Shown: positions 16,745-24,535 of the stretch, one piece after another | Numbering within the stretch: position 1 is the first letter of the stretch | Layout of the letters: each line of letters opens with the position of its first letter | The notes under the pieces: model-generated | Databases searched by the model: none | Seen by the model: only the letters and a program-made list of their open reading frames with translations | Told to the model about the DNA's origin: nothing | Source of the DNA: Methylococcales bacterium | Lineage (GTDB): Bacteria; Pseudomonadota; Gammaproteobacteria; Methylococcales; Methylomonadaceae | DNA: 48,252 nucleotides | Assembly: GCA_003584895.1 (NCBI GenBank) | Contig: QVQF01000071.1 | Coordinates: 1-48,252 of the forward strand | Direction of reading: 5' to 3' | Made by a program: the position numbers and the translations under genes

Positions 16745-17035
16745 TTAAACGCCGCTAGGATAAGCGTAACTGTAATGCTTACGCAATGGCTTAACCACTT
16801 CCCATTGACTATCTAAGCCCGCGTGAAAAGAGACTAAATCACCAGCAACAATACGAACAGGTTCTCCGCCGGCAGGTGTTACTAAAATCTCGCCATCCAA
16901 CACATAAGCACATTCTGTTTCATCAAAATCGATAGGGAATTTTGAAATCTCTTTTTCCCATATTTCCCAACTTGAAACACCTAGTTCGATTAAACGCTCT
17001 TCGCTAGGGTTATGTTCGATAGTAATTTTGCTCAT
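16745..17035 (-). CDS. Small cupin-domain protein
   Basis: This is a 96-residue single-domain cupin of the DUF861/EutQ-like type (Cupin_3). The pattern WEIWEKEISKFPIDFDETECAYVLDGEILVTPAGGEPVRIVAGDLVSFHAGLDSQWEV shows the two cupin motifs: the Glu-rich first motif near residues 38-50 and GDLVSFHAGLDSQWEV near 66-81. One metal-ligand histidine of classical cupins is missing in motif 1, as is common in this subfamily, so enzymatic activity is uncertain. It ends a minus-strand operon after the GNAT-nitrilase fusion and the decarboxylase, which suggests a role in the same pathway. Confidence 0.85.
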   Translation of the reverse strand: MSKITIEHNPSEERLIELGVSSWEIWEKEISKFPIDFDETECAYVLDGEILVTPAGGEPVRIVAGDLVSFHAGLDSQWEVVKPLRKHYSYAYPSGV

Positions 17036-17101
17036 GATGTTCCTAAAATAATCTAATTGTGAGGGCTAAGTTTAACATCCCATACTAAACTTAGGCGACT
17101 A

Positions 17102-18244
17102 CTAACGATTTACCTGTATCACCTTAGCGGGCGGGAAACCATTAAAATAAGTAGAGGTTGCACCGCTATAAGCACCAATATTTTTACTTGACAACAAATC
17201 ACCGCGCTGTAAATCCTCGGGCAACTCTTCAGTCATTGAAATCACATCAAGACCATCACAGGTAGGTCCAAATACAGTACAGATTTGCGTGGGGCCTTCT
17301 TTAAAAGCATCAAAGTGATATTGGCAATGATCAAATATAACACCCGAAAAAGTATGATAAACACCGTCATCGATGTAATAGCATAACTTTCCGTGCCGAA
17401 CTGCTTTACCGATAATTTTTGACACAGCAGTTGCCGTCGTAGCCACCATAAAGCGACCGGGCTCAGCGATGATCTTTATATCTTCTGGAATCAATCTATC
17501 TAATTCAGTATTAATTCTCTTAGCTAATTCACTAAAGGGCTTTACTGATTCATCATAAGGCGCTGGAAAACCACCACCGATATCCAGTAAGTCCATTTTG
17601 TCATAACCACGCTCTTTAACTTCTTTAAAGATTAATGCTGCCATGTTGATAGCTTGCATATAATTTTCAAAATTAGTGGTTTGGCTACCTACATGAAAAC
17701 TTAAACCCGCTACGGTAAGGCCGGCATTAACAGCTTCAAAAATAAGCTCTAGAGCTTCGTCATGAGAGGCTCCAAACTTTGACGATAACTCAACCATAGC
17801 GCCCGCATTAGATACTCTAAGACGTAACACGACACGTGCATTAGGCGAATGATCTCTGATTTTAAAAACTTCTTCACGGTTATCAAAAGTCATCAAAGGC
17901 TGATACTTATCTAATTCTCTCAGCGTTTCTTCTGCCTTAATAGGATTAGCGTAAATAATGTTATCCCAAATCCATTGATGCTGATCTTGCTCAGACAAGT
18001 CTTTTATGTTTTCAAAAACGATATTAAATTCAGCGATAGACGACACATCAAAACTAGCGCCAGCTTCAAACAAAGTTTTTACTATGATCGGATCGGGATT
18101 TGCCTTAACTGCATAATAAGCTTGAACACGGGGTAGGTTCTCTTTAAAAACAGCATAATTACTACGCAACTCATCATGATCAATGATGAATAAGGGTGTT
18201 CCGTGAGTTTTTGCAAGCTCTTGCAAATGATTAGCAGTGATCAT
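17102..18244 (-). CDS. Ornithine decarboxylase-like PLP enzyme (alanine racemase fold)
   Basis: It probably decarboxylates ornithine to putrescine; lysine is another possible substrate. It belongs to the fold III decarboxylases. The Schiff-base lysine is Lys47 in AYYAVKANPDP. FHVGSQ near residue 183, DIGGGFPAPYDES near 221-233 and IIAEPGRFMV near 258-267 build the PLP phosphate site. The catalytic cysteine from the partner subunit is Cys329 in FGPTCDGLD. At 380 residues it is shorter than biosynthetic arginine decarboxylase and lacks the chaperone-like domains of fold I ornithine decarboxylase. The C-terminal NGF and cysteine context fit bacterial ODC rather than diaminopimelate decarboxylase. 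It lies 80 bases after the GNAT-nitrilase gene, on the same strand. Confidence 0.88.
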   Translation of the reverse strand: MITANHLQELAKTHGTPLFIIDHDELRSNYAVFKENLPRVQAYYAVKANPDPIIVKTLFEAGASFDVSSIAEFNIVFENIKDLSEQDQHQWIWDNIIYANPIKAEETLRELDKYQPLMTFDNREEVFKIRDHSPNARVVLRLRVSNAGAMVELSSKFGASHDEALELIFEAVNAGLTVAGLSFHVGSQTTNFENYMQAINMAALIFKEVKERGYDKMDLLDIGGGFPAPYDESVKPFSELAKRINTELDRLIPEDIKIIAEPGRFMVATTATAVSKIIGKAVRHGKLCYYIDDGVYHTFSGVIFDHCQYHFDAFKEGPTQICTVFGPTCDGLDVISMTEELPEDLQRGDLLSSKNIGAYSGATSTYFNGFPPAKVIQVNR

Positions 18245-18324
18245 ATTTATTCCTAAGTATTTCTTGTAATTAAATCTGACTGGAAAGCACCAGACTTACG
18301 TAATAATAGTGCACTTTTGAAGAT

Positions 18325-19854
18325 TTATATCCATTCTAAGCGATATAAATCCAAGCGCCGATTTGCGAGATTACGAACGGCACCACGAGTACGCACTTGC
18401 TTTAATAAATCCAAATTGACATCCGTTATTAAGGTCATTTCGGTATTGGGCGTTGCTTCTGCGAGTATGGCATCATGTGGAAATGAGAAATCACTAGGAC
18501 TAAAAATAGCGGCCTGTGCATATTGAATATCCATATTTTCTGCATAAGGCAAATTGCCAACACTACCTGTAATGGCAACAAAACATTCATTTTCAATAGC
18601 TCGGGCTTGAGAACAGTAACGCACCCGTTGATAGGCATTTTTAGTATCTGTCCAAAACGGCACAAACAATATTTGCGCCCCCTGCATGGTCGCTAAACGA
18701 GCAAGTTCTGGAAACTCAGAGTCATAGCATATTAATACGGCAATTTTGCCACAGTCAGTATCGAACACTTTTAAAGCGTCGCCACCCTGTACACCCCAAC
18801 AACTCACTTCATCAATGGTGACATGGATTTTGTATTGCGCTTCAAAAGTACCATCACGTCTCAACAACCAAGACACGTTATATAGTTCATGAGAACTATA
18901 TTCAGGCATAGATCCAGCAATAATATTAATATTGTAGGACATGGCCATTTCTAGCAGACCATTACGGATCTCACTAGTAAATCCTGCTAAAGCACGAATA
19001 GCATCAGGGGGGTTTTTATCATTAAACAATCCCATGAGAGGCGCACTCATATACTCTGGAAACAACACAAAGTCAGATTGATACCCAGAAACTGCATCAA
19101 TAAAAAATTCAGCGTGTTTAAGCAATTCTTCAACACTCGTTAAAGTACGCATCTGCCATTGCACGACGCCTAAACGAATGATATTTTTAGGCCCGCCTAT
19201 TGAAGGTGATTTTTCGACATAATCCAGATTAACCCATTCCAGCAAGGTAGCAAAACCTTTGGAATCGGCATCAACCGGCAAATAACCGGTTAAAACCTTA
19301 CGAACATGAAAACCATTTAATAATTGAAATGATAATACGGGATCAAAAATCTCTCGATTTTTAACTTCTTCAATATAACGTACAGGGGTTAATGTGTCTG
19401 CGTATTCGGCATAACCAGGAATCCTTCCACCTGCAATAAATCGACGTAAATTTAAGTTTCGACATAATTCTTTACGTGCATCATATAATCTTCGACCTAA
19501 GCGCAAACCTCTATAAGAAGGATGCACGAAAATATCTACACCATACAAAGTATCGCCATGAGGATCATGATGAGTTAAATAACCATCGCCGGTAATTTGG
19601 GCATAAGTATGGATGTCACCAAACTTAGAATAATCCACAATCATACTTAAAGCGGCAGCTACCAATTTGCCATTATCTTCTATAGCAATTTGACCTTGCG
19701 GAAATCGACTAACTTGAGAAGCATATTGATCCTGCTTCCAAGCCCCACCCAGATTACCGTAAACATGCTCCATTAAAATGGCGATATTACTATAATCAGC
19801 TAAGGTTAGATGGCGAAGCAGTAACTTATGTTTTTCAATCTTTACTTTTTTCAT
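18325..19854 (-). CDS. GNAT acetyltransferase-nitrilase fusion protein
   Basis: Two enzyme domains are joined. Residues 1-200 form a GNAT domain with the acetyl-CoA loop in VHPSYRGLRLGRRLYDAR near 110-127. Residues 225-500 form a carbon-nitrogen hydrolase with the full catalytic triad: Glu267 in LFPEYM, Lys342 in QYKIHVT, Cys376 in LICYDSEFPE. The architecture matches known GNAT-nitrilase proteins such as Bacillus YhcX, whose substrates are poorly defined. The hydrolase might act on a carbamoyl or amide derivative of a polyamine or amino acid, and the GNAT domain on an amine, given the ornithine decarboxylase-like gene directly downstream. This is inference. It is the first gene of the operon and ends 80 bases before the decarboxylase start. 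Confidence 0.9.
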   Translation of the reverse strand: MKKVKIEKHKLLLRHLTLADYSNIAILMEHVYGNLGGAWKQDQYASQVSRFPQGQIAIEDNGKLVAAALSMIVDYSKFGDIHTYAQITGDGYLTHHDPHGDTLYGVDIFVHPSYRGLRLGRRLYDARKELCRNLNLRRFIAGGRIPGYAEYADTLTPVRYIEEVKNREIFDPVLSFQLLNGFHVRKVLTGYLPVDADSKGFATLLEWVNLDYVEKSPSIGGPKNIIRLGVVQWQMRTLTSVEELLKHAEFFIDAVSGYQSDFVLFPEYMSAPLMGLFNDKNPPDAIRALAGFTSEIRNGLLEMAMSYNINIIAGSMPEYSSHELYNVSWLLRRDGTFEAQYKIHVTIDEVSCWGVQGGDALKVFDTDCGKIAVLICYDSEFPELARLATMQGAQILFVPFWTDTKNAYQRVRYCSQARAIENECFVAITGSVGNLPYAENMDIQYAQAAIFSPSDFSFPHDAILAEATPNTEMTLITDVNLDLLKQVRTRGAVRNLANRRLDLYRLEWI

Positions 19855-19952
19855 AGACCAGCACTATAACTTTTGTTTTTGACAATATCATGACAATACG
19901 ACCTAACTAAACACTAAAGCTTACTGTCGACTGGATTGACTTGCATCTATCG

Positions 19953-20684
19953 TTAGCCATTAACAATCAAGCCATCTTCCATATGCAAAACTTTACCCAT
20001 ACGGGCAGCAAGTTCATGGTCATGTGTCACCACTAAAAAACTAACATTAAGCTCTTGATTTAACTCCAGCATTAATTGATAAACTTGATCGGCAGTCTTG
20101 CTATCAAGGTTACCAGTGGGTTCGTCAGCTAAAATCAAACACGGCTCATTAATTAAAGCTCTGGCTACCGCAGCACGTTGCCTTTCACCACCCGATAATT
20201 CACCTGGCTTATGTTCAACTCGATGGCCTAACCCTACTCGCTGCAATAGTGCACCAGCACGAATACTGGCCTGCTTTACTGATATTCCTGCTATTAATAA
20301 AGGCATCGCTACATTTTCTAAAACAGTAAATTCACCCAACAAATGATGCGATTGATAAATAAAGCCTAAGGATTTATTTCTTAGCTTAGCTAGTTTTGCT
20401 GCACTGACTTTATTAATATCGACGCCATCAAGTATGACTTCGCCACTACTGGCTTTTTCTAAGCCACCTAGAAGATGAAGCAAGGTACTCTTACCCGATC
20501 CTGACGCGCCCATAATGGCAACGCGCTCACCTTTTTCGATATTCAAATCAACGCCTTTTAACACGTCAACATCCAAGCCACCTTGGTCGTAACGTTTCGT
20601 CAATTGGCGACATCTTAAAATGCTAGTGCTATTCATAGTTTCTATGTTTAAGGGTGATGATGGAATCATGCCAGAATTATTCAT
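19953..20684 (-). CDS. lolD: Lipoprotein-releasing ABC transporter ATP-binding protein
   Basis: LolD powers release of outer-membrane lipoproteins from the inner membrane. Walker A is GASGSGKSTLLH near residues 59-70, the signature is LSGGERQR near 163, and Walker B is CLILADEPTGNLD near 182-194. The H-loop is in VVTHDHELA. The start at 20684 is chosen because GGAAG precedes it with good spacing and it overlaps the permease stop by eight bases; a second ATG at 20636 would give a more usual N-terminus (MNSTSILRCRQLTKRY) but lacks a ribosome-binding site. Overlap with the upstream permease indicates coupling. Confidence 0.94.
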   Translation of the reverse strand: MNNSGMIPSSPLNIETMNSTSILRCRQLTKRYDQGGLDVDVLKGVDLNIEKGERVAIMGASGSGKSTLLHLLGGLEKASSGEVILDGVDINKVSAAKLAKLRNKSLGFIYQSHHLLGEFTVLENVAMPLLIAGISVKQASIRAGALLQRVGLGHRVEHKPGELSGGERQRAAVARALINEPCLILADEPTGNLDSKTADQVYQLMLELNQELNVSFLVVTHDHELAARMGKVLHMEDGLIVNG

Positions 20685-21924
20685 ATCTAAGCACTTCCGC
20701 AGGATTTATTCTAGATGCCTGCCAAGCAGGATAAATAGTTGCTAATAACGATAGGAAAAAAGCCATGCCAGCGATGGAATAAACATCAGACCACACTAAT
20801 TTCGAGGGTAGTTCACTAATATAATAAACATCTGCCGCCATGAACTGCACTTGCAATAATTTTTCTATTGCAGGGACGATAGTCTCTACATTTAAGGCTA
20901 ATAATACGCCACCCAGCACACCTAGTACCGTACCAACAACTCCGATAATAGAGCCCAATACCATAAAGATACCCATAACGGCACCTGAAGTTAATCCTTG
21001 AGTTTTTAATATAGCGATATCGCCACGCTTATCAGTAACAACCATCACTAAAGTAGAAACGATATTAAAAGCCGCTACCGCAACTATCAATAACAGAATA
21101 ATAAACATCACCCGTTTTTCTGTTTGAATGGCCTTAAAGAAATTATTATGTGCTAAGGTCCAATCGCTAACCTGATAGTCACCGTAAAGCGCTGTTGCTA
21201 GACTGTGTGTTATTTTAGGCGCGTTAAATAAATCATCTAGTTTTATACGTAAACCAGAAACTGAATTATCCATGCGAAATAATTTGGCCGCATCGTCAAT
21301 ATTAATCAACGCCATATTACGGTCGTACTCATACATGCCGACCTGAAAGATACCCACCACAGTAAATCGACGCATTCTAGGCACAATGCCTGCCGGTGTA
21401 GAATTAACTTGAGGACTAATCACGGTAATTTTATCGCCGGTCGTAACCCCTAAGTAATTAGCTAATTCAAGACCTAAGACGATGCCATATTCACCAGCAA
21501 CCAAATCTGTCAGCTGACCTGATTTCATTTTAGTGGCAACTTCCGAAACCTTGGATTCATATTCGGGCAATATGCCGTTAAGCATAGTGCCGCTAACACG
21601 CCTATCGGCATTAATCATTACTTGACCTGTAATAAAAGGCGCAGCACCTTCTACATGAGGCATACCTTTTAATTTTTGATCGAGTGTTTGCCAGTCATCT
21701 AATTGGCCATATTTACCGGTGGCAGTGGCATGAGCGGTCATACCCAAGATACGTTCACGCAACTCTGCTTCAAAACCATTCATGACGGATAAAACCGTAA
21801 TCAACGCGGTAACACCTAAGGCGATGCCAAGCACTGAAGTTAAGGTAATAAAAGAAATAAACTGGGTACGTCGTTTTGCTCGCGTATAACGCAAGCCAAT
21901 ATACAAAACTAGAGGTTTAAACAT
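20677..21924 (-). CDS. lolC: LolC/LolE-family lipoprotein-releasing permease
   Basis: This inner-membrane permease of 415 residues extracts mature lipoproteins for LolA. The N-terminus (ILYIGLRY-like LYIGLRYTRAKRRTQFISFITLTSVLGIALGVTA) and the first membrane helix (about 25-50) match LolC/E. A large periplasmic domain follows (about 50-265), then three C-terminal helices (about 275-300, 320-350, 378-400). VMNGFEAELRERILGM is a family signature. Only one permease gene is present and it couples directly to lolD, so it may act as a homodimer, as LolF does in other gammaproteobacteria, unless a second copy lies elsewhere. Confidence 0.93.
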   Translation of the reverse strand: MFKPLVLYIGLRYTRAKRRTQFISFITLTSVLGIALGVTALITVLSVMNGFEAELRERILGMTAHATATGKYGQLDDWQTLDQKLKGMPHVEGAAPFITGQVMINADRRVSGTMLNGILPEYESKVSEVATKMKSGQLTDLVAGEYGIVLGLELANYLGVTTGDKITVISPQVNSTPAGIVPRMRRFTVVGIFQVGMYEYDRNMALINIDDAAKLFRMDNSVSGLRIKLDDLFNAPKITHSLATALYGDYQVSDWTLAHNNFFKAIQTEKRVMFIILLLIVAVAAFNIVSTLVMVVTDKRGDIAILKTQGLTSGAVMGIFMVLGSIIGVVGTVLGVLGGVLLALNVETIVPAIEKLLQVQFMAADVYYISELPSKLVWSDVYSIAGMAFFLSLLATIYPAWQASRINPAEVLRYE

Positions 21925-21948
21925 GGAATATATAAGCTAGGGGATAAA

Positions 21949-22365
21949 TTAAGATTCTTTGCACTGAGGACAAAAACCATATAGATAAAGACTATGATCT
22001 GTTAAATCATAGCCTAGTTTTTTAGCAACTTCTTTTTGCCGTGTTTCGATAAAATCATCTGCAAATTCATCGACCTTACCGCACTTCATACAAACAATGT
22101 GATCATGATGCTCAGCCGTAGTCAGTTCAAAAACTGAATTGCCGCCTTCAAAATGATGGCGAGTGACTAAACCAGCGGTTTCAAACTGAGTTAAAACACG
22201 ATAAACAGTGGCCAAGCCAATCTCTTCATCTTCACTTAATAGTACTTTATAAACTTGCTCGGCTGTTAGATGGCGTACATTGATTTGTTTTTCTAATATT
22301 TGTAAGATCTTAACCCTAGGCAAAGTGACCTTTAAGCCTACATTCCTTAAATCCTGCGTTTCCAA
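21949..22365 (-). CDS. fur: Ferric uptake regulator
   Basis: Fur is the iron-responsive repressor. The start is TTG at 22365: GGAG (22373-22376) lies seven bases upstream and the protein then reads METQDLRNVGLKVTLPRVKIL, exactly as Fur proteins do. A longer reading from TTG at 22386 would place this ribosome-binding site inside the gene. The winged-helix DNA-binding domain covers about 1-80, with the recognition helix in LATVYRVLTQF. Metal-binding residues are in the HHDHIVCMKCGKVDEF segment near 88-103 and the C-terminal FCPQC. The gene is divergent from bamE, a conserved gammaproteobacterial arrangement. Confidence 0.96.
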   Translation of the reverse strand: METQDLRNVGLKVTLPRVKILQILEKQINVRHLTAEQVYKVLLSEDEEIGLATVYRVLTQFETAGLVTRHHFEGGNSVFELTTAEHHDHIVCMKCGKVDEFADDFIETRQKEVAKKLGYDLTDHSLYLYGFCPQCKES

Positions 22366-22463
22366 TATTAATCTCCGGTTAATCAACTGAGCATTAGGTT
22401 AGTCGAATACAATAGACGCTCATTGTAGCCTTTTTAGATACGCATAGCATGACAGTTTTATAG

Positions 22464-22472
22464 GATAATGAT
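22464..22472. promoter_or_regulatory. Possible Fur box half
   Basis: GATAATGAT in the fur-bamE divergent region equals the first nine bases of the classical 19-base Fur box; the other half is poorly conserved. Fur autoregulation is a reasonable guess. Confidence 0.3.
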
Positions 22473-22518
22473 TAGACATCCTGTATGATTTAAAATTTTA
22501 TTACTATTTTAGCCAAAA

Positions 22519-23031
22519 ATGAGAAAGTCGTTTTTTTCTGTATGCCTATTGATTAGCCTGACACTCATGTCCTGCTCAACCATATTGAACAATTTACCAG
22601 GTGTCTATAGCTTGGAAATTCAACAAGGCAACATCATTACTCAAGCCATGATTGACCAACTTCGCCCAGGCATGAGCAAACGTCAAGTGACTTATATTAT
22701 GGGCTCCCCCATGCTGGATAATTTTTTCCACAAAAATCGCTGGGACTTCCTATATTCCGCTCACCCTACTGGCGGCGAAAAGATACAGCAACAAATTTCA
22801 CTGTTTTTTGAAAATGATCAGATTGTAGGTATTCAAGGCGATTTCAGACCTAGCACCACGCCAATCCCTTTAATTTCTAATGAAACAACAGTAGAAATCC
22901 CCAAACGTGATCTTGATAAAACCCTATGGGAAAAAATTACCAGCTTTTTGGGTATTAGTAATCTTGATGCTTCATCGACATCAAATACATCTTCTACACA
23001 AAAGTCAGCTCACAACAAATCCAATCATTAA
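22519..23031 (+). CDS. bamE: Outer-membrane assembly lipoprotein BamE
   Basis: BamE is a small lipoprotein of the BAM complex that inserts beta-barrel proteins. A signal peptide ends in LTLMSC, with the lipidated cysteine at residue 19. The SmpA/OmlA domain follows: GNIITQAMIDQLRPGMSKRQVTYIMGSPML near 37-66 and the FHKNRWDFLYSAHP segment near 69-82, both strongly conserved. A low-complexity Ser/Thr/Asn-rich tail (about 150-170) is unusual but harmless. The gene reads away from fur and ends just before a hairpin shared with the convergent amrA remnant. Confidence 0.95.
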   Translation: MRKSFFSVCLLISLTLMSCSTILNNLPGVYSLEIQQGNIITQAMIDQLRPGMSKRQVTYIMGSPMLDNFFHKNRWDFLYSAHPTGGEKIQQQISLFFENDQIVGIQGDFRPSTTPIPLISNETTVEIPKRDLDKTLWEKITSFLGISNLDASSTSNTSSTQKSAHNKSNH

Positions 23032-23039
23032 GCCTTCGC

Positions 23040-23072
23040 GATGATAAGCCATGCAAGGTAGGACTTATCATC
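23040..23072. terminator. Hairpin between bamE and amrA
   Basis: GATGATAAG (23040-23048) and CTTATCATC (23064-23072) form nine perfect pairs around a 15-base loop. It lies just after the bamE stop codon and overlaps the amrA stop. No T-tract follows on either strand, so termination is only possible. Confidence 0.45.
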
Positions 23073-23628
23073 AACCGATCGACTCAGTCTGATAACGATA
23101 GACTTTAATCGTATCAGACCAATAGTCAGGTGCTAAACCTGCTTTTTGTTTTAAATGTCGCAAAAATTGTTTAGGTTCGGGAAGTTGTTCCCAAACTGAA
23201 GGTAAGAAAGTACCACGCTGATGCCCTTCTACTAATATCAAGCCATCTATATTAGGTTGTAACTGACTGATTAAATCCTGTTCAGAACTAAATATGATAG
23301 GCACATGCTCTGTTAATAGCGATATATGTATTTCTAGCTTGGTTAACTCATCTATTGCCAATGGCGGGAAACGAGGATCTTGGAAAGCCGCTAAAAAAGC
23401 ATTTTCAGCGACATCTACAACCAAAGGTCGAGTCGCTTCTAATCTACCTATACAACCCCGTAACTGCTGATGTAGCTCTAAGGTAACAAAAGTAGCTCAA
23501 TACTCGGCCAATACACTAGGATAGTCCTCCAAAATAATCTTTAAAGGACAACCTGTTTGTAAACCATGCTGGATAGAAGTTCTCGCCACAACCAATAACA
23601 ATTGCTGATGTTCTTTAGTCAATGACAT
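23071..23628 (-). pseudogene. amrA: AMMECR1-domain protein AmrA, interrupted by an in-frame TGA
   Basis: Read from ATG at 23628, the minus strand gives MSLTKEHQQLLLVVARTSIQ and continues to codon 43, where TGA at 23499-23497 stops it. The same frame then continues without interruption to 23071 with the family core: ATFVTLELHQQLRGCIGRLE, then VAENAFLAAFQDPRFPP and a normal C-terminus. The total would be 185 residues, a normal AMMECR1 length. There is no frameshift, only one stop codon; a CGA-to-TGA change (Arg) or GGA-to-TGA change (Gly) would explain it. Its start overlaps amrB by 14 bases, as expected for a coupled amrB-amrA pair. The conserved remainder suggests a very recent mutation, a sequencing error or read-through. 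Confidence 0.85.
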
Positions 23629-24394
23629 AGGCACCATAACCTACTACGCTATTTTTATCGCCAGCGGTATCACCAGAATTACGTAAATCTATAGTCTTAA
23701 TGCTCAATGATCTTTCTCTAGCGACCTTTAACAAACCATTGAGCGGCACTTGACCACAAGCAGCATTAGAACTTATTTTTTCATATTGCAACTGCTCTAT
23801 TAACTCACTAGTTGCTTTGTCCAGTCGCTTTGCGCTTGCATATTCATGATAATGACTCAAATCTGAACTTATAACAATCAAGGTTTCATCGCCACCCCAT
23901 AACATATCAATGACTTGACTCACTTGATCTGGCGTTGCCTCACCAGCTACGATAGGCACAATTTTAAAGTCATCTAACATTTCTTGCAGGAACGGCAAAT
24001 GGACTTCAATACTATGTTCGTAAGTATGCGGCTCCTCAAGATAATTAACAAAATCTAACTTAGCAATAGTTGCTACAGCCTTTTGATCGACAGCGACAAA
24101 CCCTAAAGGTGTAATAAAAGATTGAGCTTTACTAACTGCCAAGCCGCTAAAAGTAACGCGATGTGAAGGGCCTATAATAACGACACGGGTAATGCTGTCG
24201 CTGGCTTTTTTTAAACGAGCATAAGCGGTTGCGGCAATATGCCCTGAATAAATATAGCCAGCATGCGGTGCAATAATAACTTTAGGAACTTTAGCAGCCG
24301 CTTCAGCATCATTCAGATACTCATTTAACATTTGATGCAATTGATGTGGATTTTCAGGGTAGAAAGTTCCTGCCACAGCGGGTAATCTATTCAT
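23615..24394 (-). CDS. amrB: Memo-family protein AmrB
   Basis: Memo proteins resemble class III extradiol dioxygenases and bind a metal, but their bacterial role is not settled. Metal-ligand and core motifs are present: VIIAPHAGYIYSG near residues 40-52, VIIGPSHR, the EHSIEVHLPFLQ segment near 126-137, and ISSDLSHYHEY near 176-186. ACGQVPLNGLL near 212 is the usual C-terminal signature. Length 259 is normal. It is followed by the overlapping amrA and is divergent from amrS; the three gene families often travel together in bacteria and archaea. Confidence 0.94.
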   Translation of the reverse strand: MNRLPAVAGTFYPENPHQLHQMLNEYLNDAEAAAKVPKVIIAPHAGYIYSGHIAATAYARLKKASDSITRVVIIGPSHRVTFSGLAVSKAQSFITPLGFVAVDQKAVATIAKLDFVNYLEEPHTYEHSIEVHLPFLQEMLDDFKIVPIVAGEATPDQVSQVIDMLWGGDETLIVISSDLSHYHEYASAKRLDKATSELIEQLQYEKISSNAACGQVPLNGLLKVARERSLSIKTIDLRNSGDTAGDKNSVVGYGAYVID

Positions 24395-24535
24395 AACGTG
24401 ATCCTCTTATTTCTCAACCATAAAAGTTTGTTAACTTATTCTATGTCATTAATGACGTTGACATAAAACAAAAACCTTAAATACTGGCAAGTCTCTACGA
24501 CAATATGATTCATTAACGGTTCACGGACTAAGACA

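Noticed and set aside
22366-22386. Longer Fur starting at TTG 22386
   Set aside because: The extension covers the GGAG ribosome-binding site used by TTG 22365, and the shorter protein matches the Fur N-terminus.
23497-23499. Selenocysteine codon in amrA
   Set aside because: The position is not a cysteine in the family, and no SECIS-like stem-loop follows the TGA at the needed distance.
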